This document shows positions 1 to 7,828 of a DNA stretch of 64,000 nt, piece after piece (positions within the stretch are counted from its first letter, which is position 1; each line of letters begins with the position of its first letter). The DNA comes from a virus. Both the position numbers and the translations under genes were made by a program. Under the pieces are notes generated by a model that saw nothing but the letters and a program-made list of their open reading frames with translations, had not been told where the DNA came from and searched no databases. Location: positions 24,199 through 88,198 of the IMG/VR virus record IMGVR_UViG_3300020123_000219. One strand, 5' to 3'.

Positions 1-2
1 CG

Positions 3-101
3 CTTCCGGACACGGCGCCTGTTCAGCCGGCTGTTCCAGCCGCCAGCTGCACTGCCAGCGACACCCAGCCTGACGCAGCCCCGGTACCTGTGGGGGCTTG
101 A
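3..101 (+). CDS. possible C-terminus of a plus-strand gene cut by the window edge
   Basis: An open frame enters from the left edge and stops at TGA 99-101. It encodes about 32 Pro/Ala/Asp-rich residues (ends DAAPVPVGA), a composition typical of flexible phage protein tails. No start or domain is visible. It runs in the same direction as the following plus-strand gene. Because only the end is present and the other plus frame is also open here, it could be a chance frame. Confidence 0.25.
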   Translation, partial: LPDTAPVQPAVPAASCTASDTQPDAAPVPVGA

Positions 102-141
102 GGCTACGGTCAGCCCCCGGATCGCCCCCGCTGTCCTGTAC

Positions 142-933
142 GTGCAGCACCACGGAACGGTCAGGGCCGTGCCTGTCTCTGCTTTCTCTGACTTCACCTG
201 GACGTACTCGTCATCGACGCCATATCCCCGGCCGCCGGTAACGCCGTTCAGCGTGCTGTCGCCATCGCTCGGCCTCCCCGCCCTGCCGCTCGCGCAGCCG
301 CACCCGGTGCCCCGGGTCGCGCAGCCGCGACCCGGGGTGATACGGGCGCAGAAGACCGCGCGGCTCACCCCGGACCGGGGCGCCCCGTTCCGGGGCAGCG
401 GCGTGTACATACGGTACGGCGCCAAGGATACCGCGCAGTGCTGCGGGTTCTCCGCCCGGTCGTACCGGGGCGGGGAGGCGCCGGATGACAAGGGGGCGCA
501 TGAGGCCCCGCACCCGGACTGCTCGTGCGGGTTCCACGCCCACCTCCACGGCCCGCGCCTGGACTGCTGCGGGCGGTACGCGTGGCTGCTGGACGTGGAG
601 CTTCACGGCAGGATCATCGAGCACGCGGACGGGTACCGCGCGCAGTGCCAGCGGGTCATTTCCGTGACACCGTCACGGAAATGCTGCGCCTCATCCGGTT
701 GCTTGCTCGATGCCACTGTGTACGCGCTGCGAGACGGGTACATCCTCCCGTGCTGCGTGAGGTGCCTGCAGGCACCCGTGACTGTGTGGCGCCGCCAGGT
801 CCCCATGCCGTGGCAATGGATGTACGGGAGCCAGCCCGATTCCCCGGTCGCTTACACGTACATGACTGCGGTCAGCGCGGACACGGTCCGTGACCTGGTT
901 GCGCCCGCGCTGCTGAAACCCCCGGTGGAATGA
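142..933 (+). CDS. cysteine/histidine-rich phage protein of unknown function
   Basis: The frame is open from the window edge to TGA 931-933. The first in-frame ATG is at 142, but the first ~80 residues are Pro-rich and look non-coding, so the true start may lie further in. The core has a convincing Cys-rich segment (PDCSCGFHAHL, then LLDVELHGRIIEHADGYRAQ, then CCASSGC). This resembles small actinobacterial and actinophage proteins that carry a C-x-CG-x-[YH]A motif and probably bind zinc. No enzyme motif is seen. The stop codon lies inside the left arm of a long hairpin that separates this gene from the convergent late operon. Confidence 0.55.
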   Translation: MQHHGTVRAVPVSAFSDFTWTYSSSTPYPRPPVTPFSVLSPSLGLPALPLAQPHPVPRVAQPRPGVIRAQKTARLTPDRGAPFRGSGVYIRYGAKDTAQCCGFSARSYRGGEAPDDKGAHEAPHPDCSCGFHAHLHGPRLDCCGRYAWLLDVELHGRIIEHADGYRAQCQRVISVTPSRKCCASSGCLLDATVYALRDGYILPCCVRCLQAPVTVWRRQVPMPWQWMYGSQPDSPVAYTYMTAVSADTVRDLVAPALLKPPVE

Positions 934-981
934 GAATGTGCCCCTCCCCCCGGTTCGGGCGGGGGGAGGGGCACATTCTCA
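931..981. terminator. 21-bp perfect hairpin between convergent genes
   Basis: Arms 931-951 and 961-981 are perfectly complementary (TGAGAATGTGCCCC... with its reverse) around a 9-nt loop. The left arm contains the stop of the plus-strand gene, and the minus-strand late operon ends just beyond it at 1012. A bidirectional terminator is the simplest reading. There is no U tract on either side. Confidence 0.75.
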
Positions 982-1011
982 AGGGGAGGGCTACGGGGTT
1001 CACGTCATAGG

Positions 1012-1419
1012 TCAGGGCACATCACCCCCGTTCAGCTTCCGGTGGATCTCGTCCAGCTTCGCGGCGTGGGCCGAGTGCTGGGAGTCCAGTTTCTCGTGCA
1101 GCTTCGCGGTCTCGTTCTTCACGTGAGCCTCGGTGAGCCCGGAGGTGAAGAACGAGATCACCGCACCGAACAGGGGGATGAGGACGAGCAGCACGACCGT
1201 GTTGCACACGTACCCGGCTGTGTTGGTAGGGGGAACGTCCCCGCCGAATGTCTCCGCGTTCGCGAGGATCACGTACAGGCCGTGCCAGAACGGGATGCGT
1301 TCCGCGACCGCGAACCCGGCCGAATCAGCGAGAAGCACCAGCAGGCACACGGCGATCACCTTCACGGCCCGGCGCCTGCCGTCATTATCCGGGAGCAACC
1401 CCACGGCCTGCCTCCTCAT
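1012..1419 (-). CDS. small two-segment membrane protein with C-terminal coiled coil
   Basis: This 135-residue protein starts at ATG 1419 with GAGGG upstream. Two hydrophobic segments (around 20-40 and 70-95) are followed by a charged, probably helical tail (TAKLHEKLDSQHSAHAAKL). It is the last gene of the late operon, next to other small membrane proteins, so a holin-like or lysis-accessory role is possible. That role is inferred from size, topology and position only. Confidence 0.7.
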   Translation of the reverse strand: MRRQAVGLLPDNDGRRRAVKVIAVCLLVLLADSAGFAVAERIPFWHGLYVILANAETFGGDVPPTNTAGYVCNTVVLLVLIPLFGAVISFFTSGLTEAHVKNETAKLHEKLDSQHSAHAAKLDEIHRKLNGGDVP

Positions 1420-1441
1420 CAGCCTGCTACCCTCGCTGCAT

Positions 1442-1467
1442 GACCCGTTCACGGAACAGTACGGGTC
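1442..1467. promoter_or_regulatory. inverted repeat between divergent genes, candidate operator
   Basis: GACCCGT (1442-1448) is matched by ACGGGTC (1461-1467), with a second nested repeat GTTC/GAAC inside. It lies in the 67-bp gap between the start of the minus-strand membrane protein and the start of the plus-strand Xre-like gene, which is where an autoregulated repressor would bind. Confidence 0.4.
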
Positions 1468-1486
1468 CGCGCACGCGGGCCTGCAG

Positions 1487-1954
1487 ATGACCGCCACGGC
1501 CCGCCGCACCGTGGACACGCGGGCGCTGGCCGCAGCGATCGACCGGAAGCGCAAGCGTCACCACCTGTCGTGGCGGCAGGCCCTCACGCAGATCACCGGC
1601 TCCCCGTCGGGGTCACTGAGAGCCAGGATGGAAGCCGGGCAGCCCGTGTCCGGCGACATGGTCGGCGCTATCATGATCTGGCTCGGTCACACAGACATGA
1701 AACCCTACCTGCTGCCGTTCACCCGTAACCGTTTCCGCCCGTTACCCTTCGCCACAGGGCAGCCCACGTCCGGGGCCAGCTGGCTGAGTTTCTCGTGGAG
1801 CCGCTGCTCGAACGCCCGCGACGGGTTCGTGGCCGGGTTCCCCGGTGGCGGCCGGAGCTGCACCAGCCCGTCCAGCGTCTGGCAGAGCTTGCGTTCCACG
1901 ATCCTGCCCTGCTGTTCCTGCACCTGCTGCTGGCGGCGCTGCGCAGCCTGGTAG
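1487..1954 (+). CDS. Xre-like helix-turn-helix protein, C-terminus antisense to a holin-like gene
   Basis: The first ~75 residues match the compact Xre-type regulators of actinobacteria and their phages: RTVDTRALAAAIDRKRKRHH, then LSWRQALTQITG, RMEAGQPVSG and a WLG motif. It probably binds DNA as a repressor. ATG 1487 is chosen because the motif begins seven residues later. Family members normally stop shortly after the WLG motif, but this frame continues about 80 more residues, entirely opposite the minus-strand gene 1705-2124. A lost stop or a one-base indel near 1700-1725 is possible. The neighbouring inverted repeat at 1442-1467 may be its operator. Confidence 0.65.
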   Translation: MTATARRTVDTRALAAAIDRKRKRHHLSWRQALTQITGSPSGSLRARMEAGQPVSGDMVGAIMIWLGHTDMKPYLLPFTRNRFRPLPFATGQPTSGASWLSFSWSRCSNARDGFVAGFPGGGRSCTSPSSVWQSLRSTILPCCSCTCCWRRCAAW

Positions 1955-2124
1955 CTGACGCTGTCCACGATCACGCCGATGACGGCAGCAACCGCGATCA
2001 GCGACGGCAGCAGGAACAAGACGACCAGCGCCCTGCTGACCTGGGGCGACAGCCTGGCGTCGCCCTTGTCGCCCTTCGGCCCCTTCGGTCCCTGCGGCCC
2101 GAGCCTATTCGCTATGCTGCTCAC
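1705..2124 (-). CDS. holin-like protein with collagen-like N-terminus, membrane segment and coiled coil
   Basis: This 139-residue protein starts at GTG 2124, preceded by GAGGGGG; the GTG overlaps the upstream stop (GTGA). It begins with Gly-x-y triplets (GPQGPKGPKGDKGD). A strong transmembrane segment follows (ALVVLFLLPSLIAVAAVIGV), then a Gln/Arg-rich coiled coil (QRRQQQVQEQQGRIV) and a charged tail. The layout fits a small phage membrane protein, possibly a holin or spanin-like part. The function is inferred from topology and from its place at the end of the late operon. Confidence 0.7.
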   Translation of the reverse strand: MSSIANRLGPQGPKGPKGDKGDARLSPQVSRALVVLFLLPSLIAVAAVIGVIVDSVSYQAAQRRQQQVQEQQGRIVERKLCQTLDGLVQLRPPPGNPATNPSRAFEQRLHEKLSQLAPDVGCPVAKGNGRKRLRVNGSR

Positions 2125-2392
2125 CAGATCCCCCTCGCATAGGTGATGATGGCTGTGACCCATGCTGCTGCGATGACTGCGACAATGAGTCGGCTGCGGA
2201 AGACGGCAAGATCGCCTTCACGTGCTCCGCGATCGACGGCACCGTGAACGCGAGCGCTACCCCGAGGACCCCTTCCCAGTCTGGTCCTGGCGCGAACGTT
2301 TCCTTGAAAACCAGGAATATGCCGGTGCCGGTGAGGACCACATCCCTGATCAGCGCCCATGTGCGCCTGAGCAGCAGTTCCCAGGGCTTCAC
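2105..2392 (-). CDS. small membrane protein (holin-like), nested within another open frame
   Basis: The 95-residue product starts at GTG 2392 with a good ribosome site (GGGGGGAGAG). It has an N-terminal amphipathic stretch (WELLLRRTWALIRDVVL), one or two hydrophobic segments and a Ser/Gln-rich disordered tail. This is the usual form of a family of small actinophage proteins found near lysis genes. It lies wholly inside a second open frame on the same strand (2121-2576). Confidence 0.65.
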   Translation of the reverse strand: MKPWELLLRRTWALIRDVVLTGTGIFLVFKETFAPGPDWEGVLGVALAFTVPSIAEHVKAILPSSAADSLSQSSQQHGSQPSSPMRGGSGEQHSE

Positions 2393-2576
2393 CGCTCTCC
2401 CCCCCGTATGTGGCGCTTGCCGGTGGCTGGACAGGCAGTTCTGCGGGCTGGTACGTCAGGTAGGGAAGGACCGCCAGGCCGGAGCAGGTGACCATCCCGA
2501 GAACCGGGGCCAGCGAATCCCAGGTGACGGGCTCGCGCGCCGTCAGGGCATGCGCGACGATCGGGAGGAACAGCAT
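2121..2576 (-). CDS. membrane protein read in a frame overlapping the 2105-2392 gene
   Basis: The frame starts at ATG 2576 with AGGGAG upstream. Its first ~65 residues are clearly hydrophobic and protein-like (two segments, MLFLPIVAHALTAR and LAPVLGMVTCSGLAVLPYL). The middle has the Arg/His-rich look of an out-of-frame translation of the 2105-2392 gene. The last 25 residues form another credible membrane helix (LIVAVIAAAWVTAIITY). The stop TGA overlaps the GTG start of the next gene, as in translational coupling. Either the whole frame is used, giving dual coding with the nested gene, or only the first part is real. Confidence 0.5.
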   Translation of the reverse strand: MLFLPIVAHALTAREPVTWDSLAPVLGMVTCSGLAVLPYLTYQPAELPVQPPASATYGGESGEALGTAAQAHMGADQGCGPHRHRHIPGFQGNVRARTRLGRGPRGSARVHGAVDRGAREGDLAVFRSRLIVAVIAAAWVTAIITYARGIW

Positions 2577-2586
2577 GCAGGGCTCC

Positions 2587-3117
2587 CTACTGGCTGATGA
2601 GTATGATCCCGAGCTGCGAGTACCGCCCGATGCTGGTCGTGTCCGTCGGCGTGCTCCCAGCCGACGGGGTGGCCTGCACCGTGATGTAGTCCTGGCCCCC
2701 GATCAGGAACACCTGCGCCCACGCGGACGCGCCTCCCGACGTGCCCCCGGCCAGCGTCACCTGGTTCGTGGTGTACGACACCGACCCGTTGACCGTGATG
2801 GCGAGCTGCAGGTTGACGGCGGTGGTGTTGATTGACACGAACGCCTCAGCCTGGTACCAGGCATCGAATGGCGGCGTCCACGAGTTCGCGGGCATCCCGG
2901 TCGCGTTCCACCCGCTGTACGGGTCTTCGAGCACCGCGTCGTACTGCACGGTGTTCACCGACCCGGTCAGGGTCTGGGTGACTGTCTGCTGGGCGCGGAA
3001 CACCACCCCGGCTGTCTGGAATCCTGCCGGCGCGGTGACCCAGCCGGCGAAATCAGCTGGCAGGGGGTTGAGCCCGGCGGTGAACACGGGGATCTCGGGG
3101 GGCTGCAGCAGCGTCAA
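2587..3117 (-). CDS. minor tail/fibre protein with C1q-like beta fold
   Basis: This 176-residue protein starts at ATG 3117, overlapping the upstream stop (ATGA). A short N-terminal attachment segment is followed by a Ser/Thr/Asn-rich beta domain with WYQAEAFVSINTTAVNLQLA, characteristic of C1q/TNF-like trimeric heads at phage fibre tips. It probably takes part in receptor binding. The upstream 461-residue protein has the same kind of domain, so the two may form one fibre or be alternatives. Confidence 0.65.
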   Translation of the reverse strand: MTLLQPPEIPVFTAGLNPLPADFAGWVTAPAGFQTAGVVFRAQQTVTQTLTGSVNTVQYDAVLEDPYSGWNATGMPANSWTPPFDAWYQAEAFVSINTTAVNLQLAITVNGSVSYTTNQVTLAGGTSGGASAWAQVFLIGGQDYITVQATPSAGSTPTDTTSIGRYSQLGIILISQ

Positions 3118-4499
3118 GCGCCCTCCCAGATCGTGATCAGCCGGCAGGAGTAGTTACCCGACCCAAGGAGGGTCGCGCCGAGCCCGCTGGTGTCGTGCTG
3201 GAACCCGGCCAGCGCTATCGCGTCGCCTGCGTTGAGCCTGAGGTACCGGGTGACGGTGCACGCGGTGACCAGTCCCTCGACCGAGGCGGCCGGGTCGGAG
3301 TTGACGGCGGACTGGCCTCCGCCCCACAGCGTGAACGTGGTCCCGGAGTTGTAGTTCGCTGACGTGATGGTGAGCCCTGCCGCCGCGACTGTGGTAGTGG
3401 CGTTGCTGGCGATGGCCACGCACCCGTGCGCGTAGTACAGGCCGCCGACCGGGGCAATCCACCCGTTCGAGTTCGACGCGCTGTAGTTATCCATGGTCGC
3501 CGAGAACAGCTGGATAGGCTGCCCGATCGCCGGCAGGCCGGTGGACGAGCCCAGCGGGATCGGGGAACCGCCCAGGTACTGGCGCTGCATGACCGGCGGG
3601 TACAGCAGGAACGCGGCAGCGTCCCTGACGTTCTTGTTGAAGAACGGCGCGTCAACGGGGACGCTCACCGCCGCCCCCGACGCGTGCGCGTGCGCGGCAG
3701 GCGTGATCGGCACGGTCCCGGACGCTGCCGGGCCGGTCATCACGACGTTCTCAGCGGCCGGGGTGCCGATGTCAAGGCCCAGCGTGGTGCCCTGCCCGCC
3801 GTAGAACGTCATCCCGGTCAGCGACGCGGGCACCATCTGGGTGCCTCCGGCCGCGACCGTGCCGGTCAGGGTGGTGGACGGCGGCGGGAACGCGTCGTTC
3901 GACGGGACAGGCAGCGGCGCGGTGCCGGACAGCGCGCACACCCACCGGCAGGCCAGGCGCGGGAACCTGGACGTGCCGTTCAGCAGCGGCCAGGAGAACG
4001 CTCCCGTGCCGGTCTGGTTCACCGACATCGCGATGAAATCTCCGGAGCCGCCGACCACCCCGGTCACCGCGATCTGGCACAGCCGCGCCCCCGATGCCAC
4101 GGAGAAGCTGCCTGACGTGTTCGGCATCCGCATACCGAACTTCGTGGTCGCCGTGCCGTTCTGCTGCGCCTGCACGCCGACCGCGAACGCCCCCCCGCCG
4201 CCCGTGTAGTTCAGCGGCGCGGTCACCTCGGCCAGGTACCAGCCGGGGAACTGGCCGAAGTACTGGGCGCTGTCGGTGGTCAGGAAATGCCCGCTGACCG
4301 AGTCCGCGACCTCGGTGTCCAGGGTGACTGGCGTGTTCGTGTCGGCGGTGATCACCTGGCTGGTGAGGGTCTGGGCGCCGATGAACATGGGCGGGTGCGA
4401 CAGCAGCTGGATGGTGCCCGCGAAGTCCGCTCGCAGCTGCGGCGCGGTGATCACCTCGGCGGTGGACCAGGTGGACGGCTGCGGCAGGTAAAGCGACAC
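3114..4499 (-). CDS. minor tail/fibre protein
   Basis: This 461-residue protein begins MSLYLPQPSTWSTAEVITAP, the usual start of actinophage minor tail proteins downstream of the tail hub. It is rich in Ser/Thr/Gly and beta structure. Two C1q-like stretches are visible (FPGWYLAEVTAPLNYTG near 100 and GLYYAHGCVAIASNATTT near 375), giving head domains separated by a linker. It sits between the hub gene and a smaller fibre gene with coupled start and stop codons. A receptor-binding role is likely, but no carbohydrate-binding motif is certain. Confidence 0.7.
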   Translation of the reverse strand: MSLYLPQPSTWSTAEVITAPQLRADFAGTIQLLSHPPMFIGAQTLTSQVITADTNTPVTLDTEVADSVSGHFLTTDSAQYFGQFPGWYLAEVTAPLNYTGGGGAFAVGVQAQQNGTATTKFGMRMPNTSGSFSVASGARLCQIAVTGVVGGSGDFIAMSVNQTGTGAFSWPLLNGTSRFPRLACRWVCALSGTAPLPVPSNDAFPPPSTTLTGTVAAGGTQMVPASLTGMTFYGGQGTTLGLDIGTPAAENVVMTGPAASGTVPITPAAHAHASGAAVSVPVDAPFFNKNVRDAAAFLLYPPVMQRQYLGGSPIPLGSSTGLPAIGQPIQLFSATMDNYSASNSNGWIAPVGGLYYAHGCVAIASNATTTVAAAGLTITSANYNSGTTFTLWGGGQSAVNSDPAASVEGLVTACTVTRYLRLNAGDAIALAGFQHDTSGLGATLLGSGNYSCRLITIWEGA

Positions 4500-4502
4500 C
4501 GG

Positions 4503-7500
4503 TCACCACGCCAGCGTGTTCAGGCCGTTGAGCAGCCCCAGCGTCGTGCTGCCCAGCTGCAGCGCCGCCGCCTCAGGCGCGTTGTCGATGATGCAGGTCA
4601 CGGACGCTGACACCTCGCCTTTCACCCCGAACGCCCAGCGGCGCTGGGTCTGCGTCACCCGCCCTGTGATGGAGATGACCGGGTTCCCCGCCCCGAACGG
4701 CCTGCGGTTCACCGTCACCAGGTCACCCACCGACACCCCGAGAACGAACCGCCACCGGAACGGGGACGCCTGCGCCGTCACGGTCACGTGGTTGAGCCGC
4801 AGGTCCGGCGCCGCGTACGTGTTCGCGAGCCAGTTCGCGAGGTCGAGCAGACCGGGGCCGTAGTTCAGCGCGACCCTGGTGTCGCCGTTCAGGTAGCCGG
4901 TGGCGAAGTTCGTGACGCAGCCGTACTGCTTCTGCGAGGCGTCGACCAGCGCCGTGTCGGCGGGCACGACATCGTCCTGCGTGTCGAGCTGGGTGAGCTG
5001 GATCTCGTTCTGGATGCGGGTCAGGTCGTAGTCGAACGAGATGTCCGGCTCGTAGTGGAACTCCCCGGCGAAAGATTCCTCTCCTAGCACCCACTGCACT
5101 GCCTGGTTCCAGGCAGCCTGCCTGGAAAGCGACACCAGGTCACCGGTCGGCGCAACGTAGAACATGCCGGGCAGCACGGCCTGCGCGATGTTGCTGACCG
5201 ACTGCGACGTTGGCTCTCCCGGTATGTCCTGGCAGGACACGACCGGGGTGACGTAAATGCCGCCCTGCTTGCCGATGGCCCTGCGGCCCGGCGCGTTGTC
5301 GCCGCCCTGCAGCAGCCGCTCGATCCGGTTCTGCGACGGCTCGCCCGCCAGCCCGGTCAGGCCGGCCTTGTAATGGGTCAGGATTCTCTGCTGCGGGAGC
5401 AGGAACGGGAACACCGCGAGCTGGCCGGTGCTGCCGTTGAAATTCAGGCTGCTGATCCCCGCCGCGTTCGAGGTCCCGTTCAGCCAGATGAACGAGAAGT
5501 CCTGCGGAAGGTGCGGAGATCCCCACGACCCGGACCCGGCCTGCTGGCCGTTCAGGTACACGGTCCACGCGGTCCTGTTGAACGTGATCACGACCTGGGT
5601 CATCGGCGGGGTGCCAGGCGTCAGCGTGTACACCGTCGACCCGATCGTGGTCAGGCTTGCCCCGTTATGCCAGGACATGTGCAGGCCCGCCGACAAGGTG
5701 TCGGCGTAAAAGCCGAAGATCTGCCCGGCCGTGTTCCCCACCGTCATCAGCGACGGCTGCTGGAGGCTGAACGGGCTCTGCATCTGGAACCAGAACTCGA
5801 TGGACACCCCGCCCGCTATCGGCGGGAACGTGCTGGTGGAAGCCACGAGGGTGTACCCGCTGTTCGCGCTGAGCGCGCCGACGTTCGTCAGCTGCCACAT
5901 GCCCTCGCCGACCGTGACCCGGAACGTCGGGTTGATCAGCAGCGTCGACGAGGTCCCGACCAGCGTGGTCGCGGGGGTGCTCCCGAACTGCTGCTGGATT
6001 CCGCCGGCCCCGTATTTCGACTGCGTCACCGTCAGCGGCACGTTGCTGCCCTGCGCGAGGTTCGCTGCCGCTGACGCTCCCTGCGCGTCCGCGCACGGCC
6101 AGTAGTGAGACGGGTTGTCGTGCAGGACCTCGGTGGACATGATCGGCTGCGGCTCGCAGTTCATCGCGAACCACGCGTCGGTGACCGTGGCCTCGGTGAA
6201 ACCCCGGTACGTCTCGTCCCACTGCTGCGGCAGCCGCTCGATGTTCCCCGAGTACGGCAGGTACCACGGGGTGGCCCACGGCGGTCCCAGCGGGTCGGGC
6301 TTCCACTGCCCCGTCACGGTCACGGTCGCGCCGTTCGCGGCGGTCCACGGCACCGCCGGGGGAAGCAGCAGCCAGCCGGGCACGGACGGGTACGGCGCGG
6401 ACGCAGCCCGGAACGCGGCGTTGACCGGCGGTATCCCGTTGGCCTGGACCGTGATCACCGCCTGCACCGTGCCTGACGGGGCGATGCCGGTGACGATCGC
6501 CAGCGTCGCAAGGGGGCTGGTCACCGGAGCGGACGCCGCTGTCCCGAGCGGGGTGCCGCTCCCGTTCTGGAACGTGATCACCAGCGACACTCCCGCTGCC
6601 CACGGCACCGAGCACGCGAGCCACGCCGGGAACGAGTACGTGGCCCCGGCGGTCGCTGGGATGGTCACCGATCCCTGCGCCTGAGGGTTCGCCGTGAAGC
6701 CGTTCCCGGTGAACGACACCTGCCACGACCCGCCGGTCCACGCGGTCCGCAGCCGTACCGGGGTGCCCGCGTTGATGCCGGCCAGCGACCCGGACCCGGG
6801 CGGCAGGAACGACCCGGTCGGGTTGTCGAACAGCAGCGTTCCCTCGCCCGTGGACAGCTGCGCCGTCTCGTACTGCCTGCCCTGCGTGATCTCCAGCGCC
6901 ATCGACGCGGTCGTCACCGGCACCCACGTCATGTTGTCGGGCATCGTCTGGAACCCGGAGCCGGGCGCCATCTCGAAGTACGTCACCGGCCAGTTCGACA
7001 GCGGCCTGGCCGGCGCGGCTGCCGCGCACAGCATCCCCCCGAGCCCGACCGCGAAGTTCACCGTGCCCGTCGAGTTCCACGTCGCCGAGCACGCCGTCGT
7101 GGTGTACTGCCATGCGGCCGAGCACTGGATGTCAGCGGAGTCGTCCACGCCGTTGCTGCCGGTCACGGTCGCCACCGGGGACCACAGGCCGCCGGGCGCG
7201 AGGGTGACCGTGTCGGTCAGGTTGTCCGACGCGGCCACGGTGACCGCGAACTGCTGGCTCACCGGGGCGGGCAGGCTCCCTGTGATGGCGGTGACTGAGT
7301 TCCCGAAGCCCGTGGCTGCCATGGTGTTCACCCACGGAGCCATGTTGGCCACGTTCCAGATGATCGCCGCGAATGCGGTGGTGTAGCTGTTCGGGGCCAC
7401 GAACACCGTGGTCTGCGGCGGCAGCCCGGAGTCTTTCGGCGGCGCGGTAACCCTGGCAGCCGGGGCACGCCACACGGAGCACCGGACCAGGCCCTGGTCC

Positions 7501-7820
7501 GAGGACATCGACGAGCCTGCGTCGCACGGCTCCCACCAGTTATGGGCGTCGTCAGCGACCGTGAACACCGGGGCGTCGTACCCGGGCGGGCACCGCCACG
7601 TGATCACCGCGACCATCCAGTCCCCGGGGGTGTTCGCGCACTTGATCGCCAGCGACGCCGTGCCCGGCAGCGGCGACCCGGTCACGGGCGTGGCGAACAC
7701 CTGCGACCCGGACCCGATGACCGTCGCCCCGATCGGGGCGGGCGGCACGGGACCGGGAAGCGGCGGCCCGGTGTCAGGCAGCAGCCCCGGCAGCGGGCCT
7801 GGGAGGAGCGGAAGCGCCAC
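4503..7820 (-). CDS. large tail hub/minor tail protein with LamG-like domain
   Basis: This is a 1105-residue virion protein starting at GTG 7820. A Pro/Gly-rich leader and a beta-rich region (to about 270) precede a phage hub segment beginning near WPVTYFEMAPGSGF. Roughly residues 570-790 look like a concanavalin A/LamG-type jelly roll (HYWPCADAQG, then VSIEFWFQM and WTVYLNGQQ), common in actinophage tail proteins. The C-terminal 300 residues resemble the baseplate-hub region. Its position after the tape measure and upstream of the fibres fits a tail-tip protein that binds cell-surface polysaccharide. The domain calls are from motif appearance. Confidence 0.75.
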   Translation of the reverse strand: MALPLLPGPLPGLLPDTGPPLPGPVPPAPIGATVIGSGSQVFATPVTGSPLPGTASLAIKCANTPGDWMVAVITWRCPPGYDAPVFTVADDAHNWWEPCDAGSSMSSDQGLVRCSVWRAPAARVTAPPKDSGLPPQTTVFVAPNSYTTAFAAIIWNVANMAPWVNTMAATGFGNSVTAITGSLPAPVSQQFAVTVAASDNLTDTVTLAPGGLWSPVATVTGSNGVDDSADIQCSAAWQYTTTACSATWNSTGTVNFAVGLGGMLCAAAAPARPLSNWPVTYFEMAPGSGFQTMPDNMTWVPVTTASMALEITQGRQYETAQLSTGEGTLLFDNPTGSFLPPGSGSLAGINAGTPVRLRTAWTGGSWQVSFTGNGFTANPQAQGSVTIPATAGATYSFPAWLACSVPWAAGVSLVITFQNGSGTPLGTAASAPVTSPLATLAIVTGIAPSGTVQAVITVQANGIPPVNAAFRAASAPYPSVPGWLLLPPAVPWTAANGATVTVTGQWKPDPLGPPWATPWYLPYSGNIERLPQQWDETYRGFTEATVTDAWFAMNCEPQPIMSTEVLHDNPSHYWPCADAQGASAAANLAQGSNVPLTVTQSKYGAGGIQQQFGSTPATTLVGTSSTLLINPTFRVTVGEGMWQLTNVGALSANSGYTLVASTSTFPPIAGGVSIEFWFQMQSPFSLQQPSLMTVGNTAGQIFGFYADTLSAGLHMSWHNGASLTTIGSTVYTLTPGTPPMTQVVITFNRTAWTVYLNGQQAGSGSWGSPHLPQDFSFIWLNGTSNAAGISSLNFNGSTGQLAVFPFLLPQQRILTHYKAGLTGLAGEPSQNRIERLLQGGDNAPGRRAIGKQGGIYVTPVVSCQDIPGEPTSQSVSNIAQAVLPGMFYVAPTGDLVSLSRQAAWNQAVQWVLGEESFAGEFHYEPDISFDYDLTRIQNEIQLTQLDTQDDVVPADTALVDASQKQYGCVTNFATGYLNGDTRVALNYGPGLLDLANWLANTYAAPDLRLNHVTVTAQASPFRWRFVLGVSVGDLVTVNRRPFGAGNPVISITGRVTQTQRRWAFGVKGEVSASVTCIIDNAPEAAALQLGSTTLGLLNGLNTLAW

Positions 7821-7828
7821 CGGCTACC

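Noticed and set aside
3426-4115. Long plus-strand frames across the tail genes (also at 12007-14472, 25435-27699, 32970-34958, 41100-42839)
   Set aside because: These are Arg/His/Gly/Val-rich mirror frames created by high GC at third positions of the real minus-strand genes.
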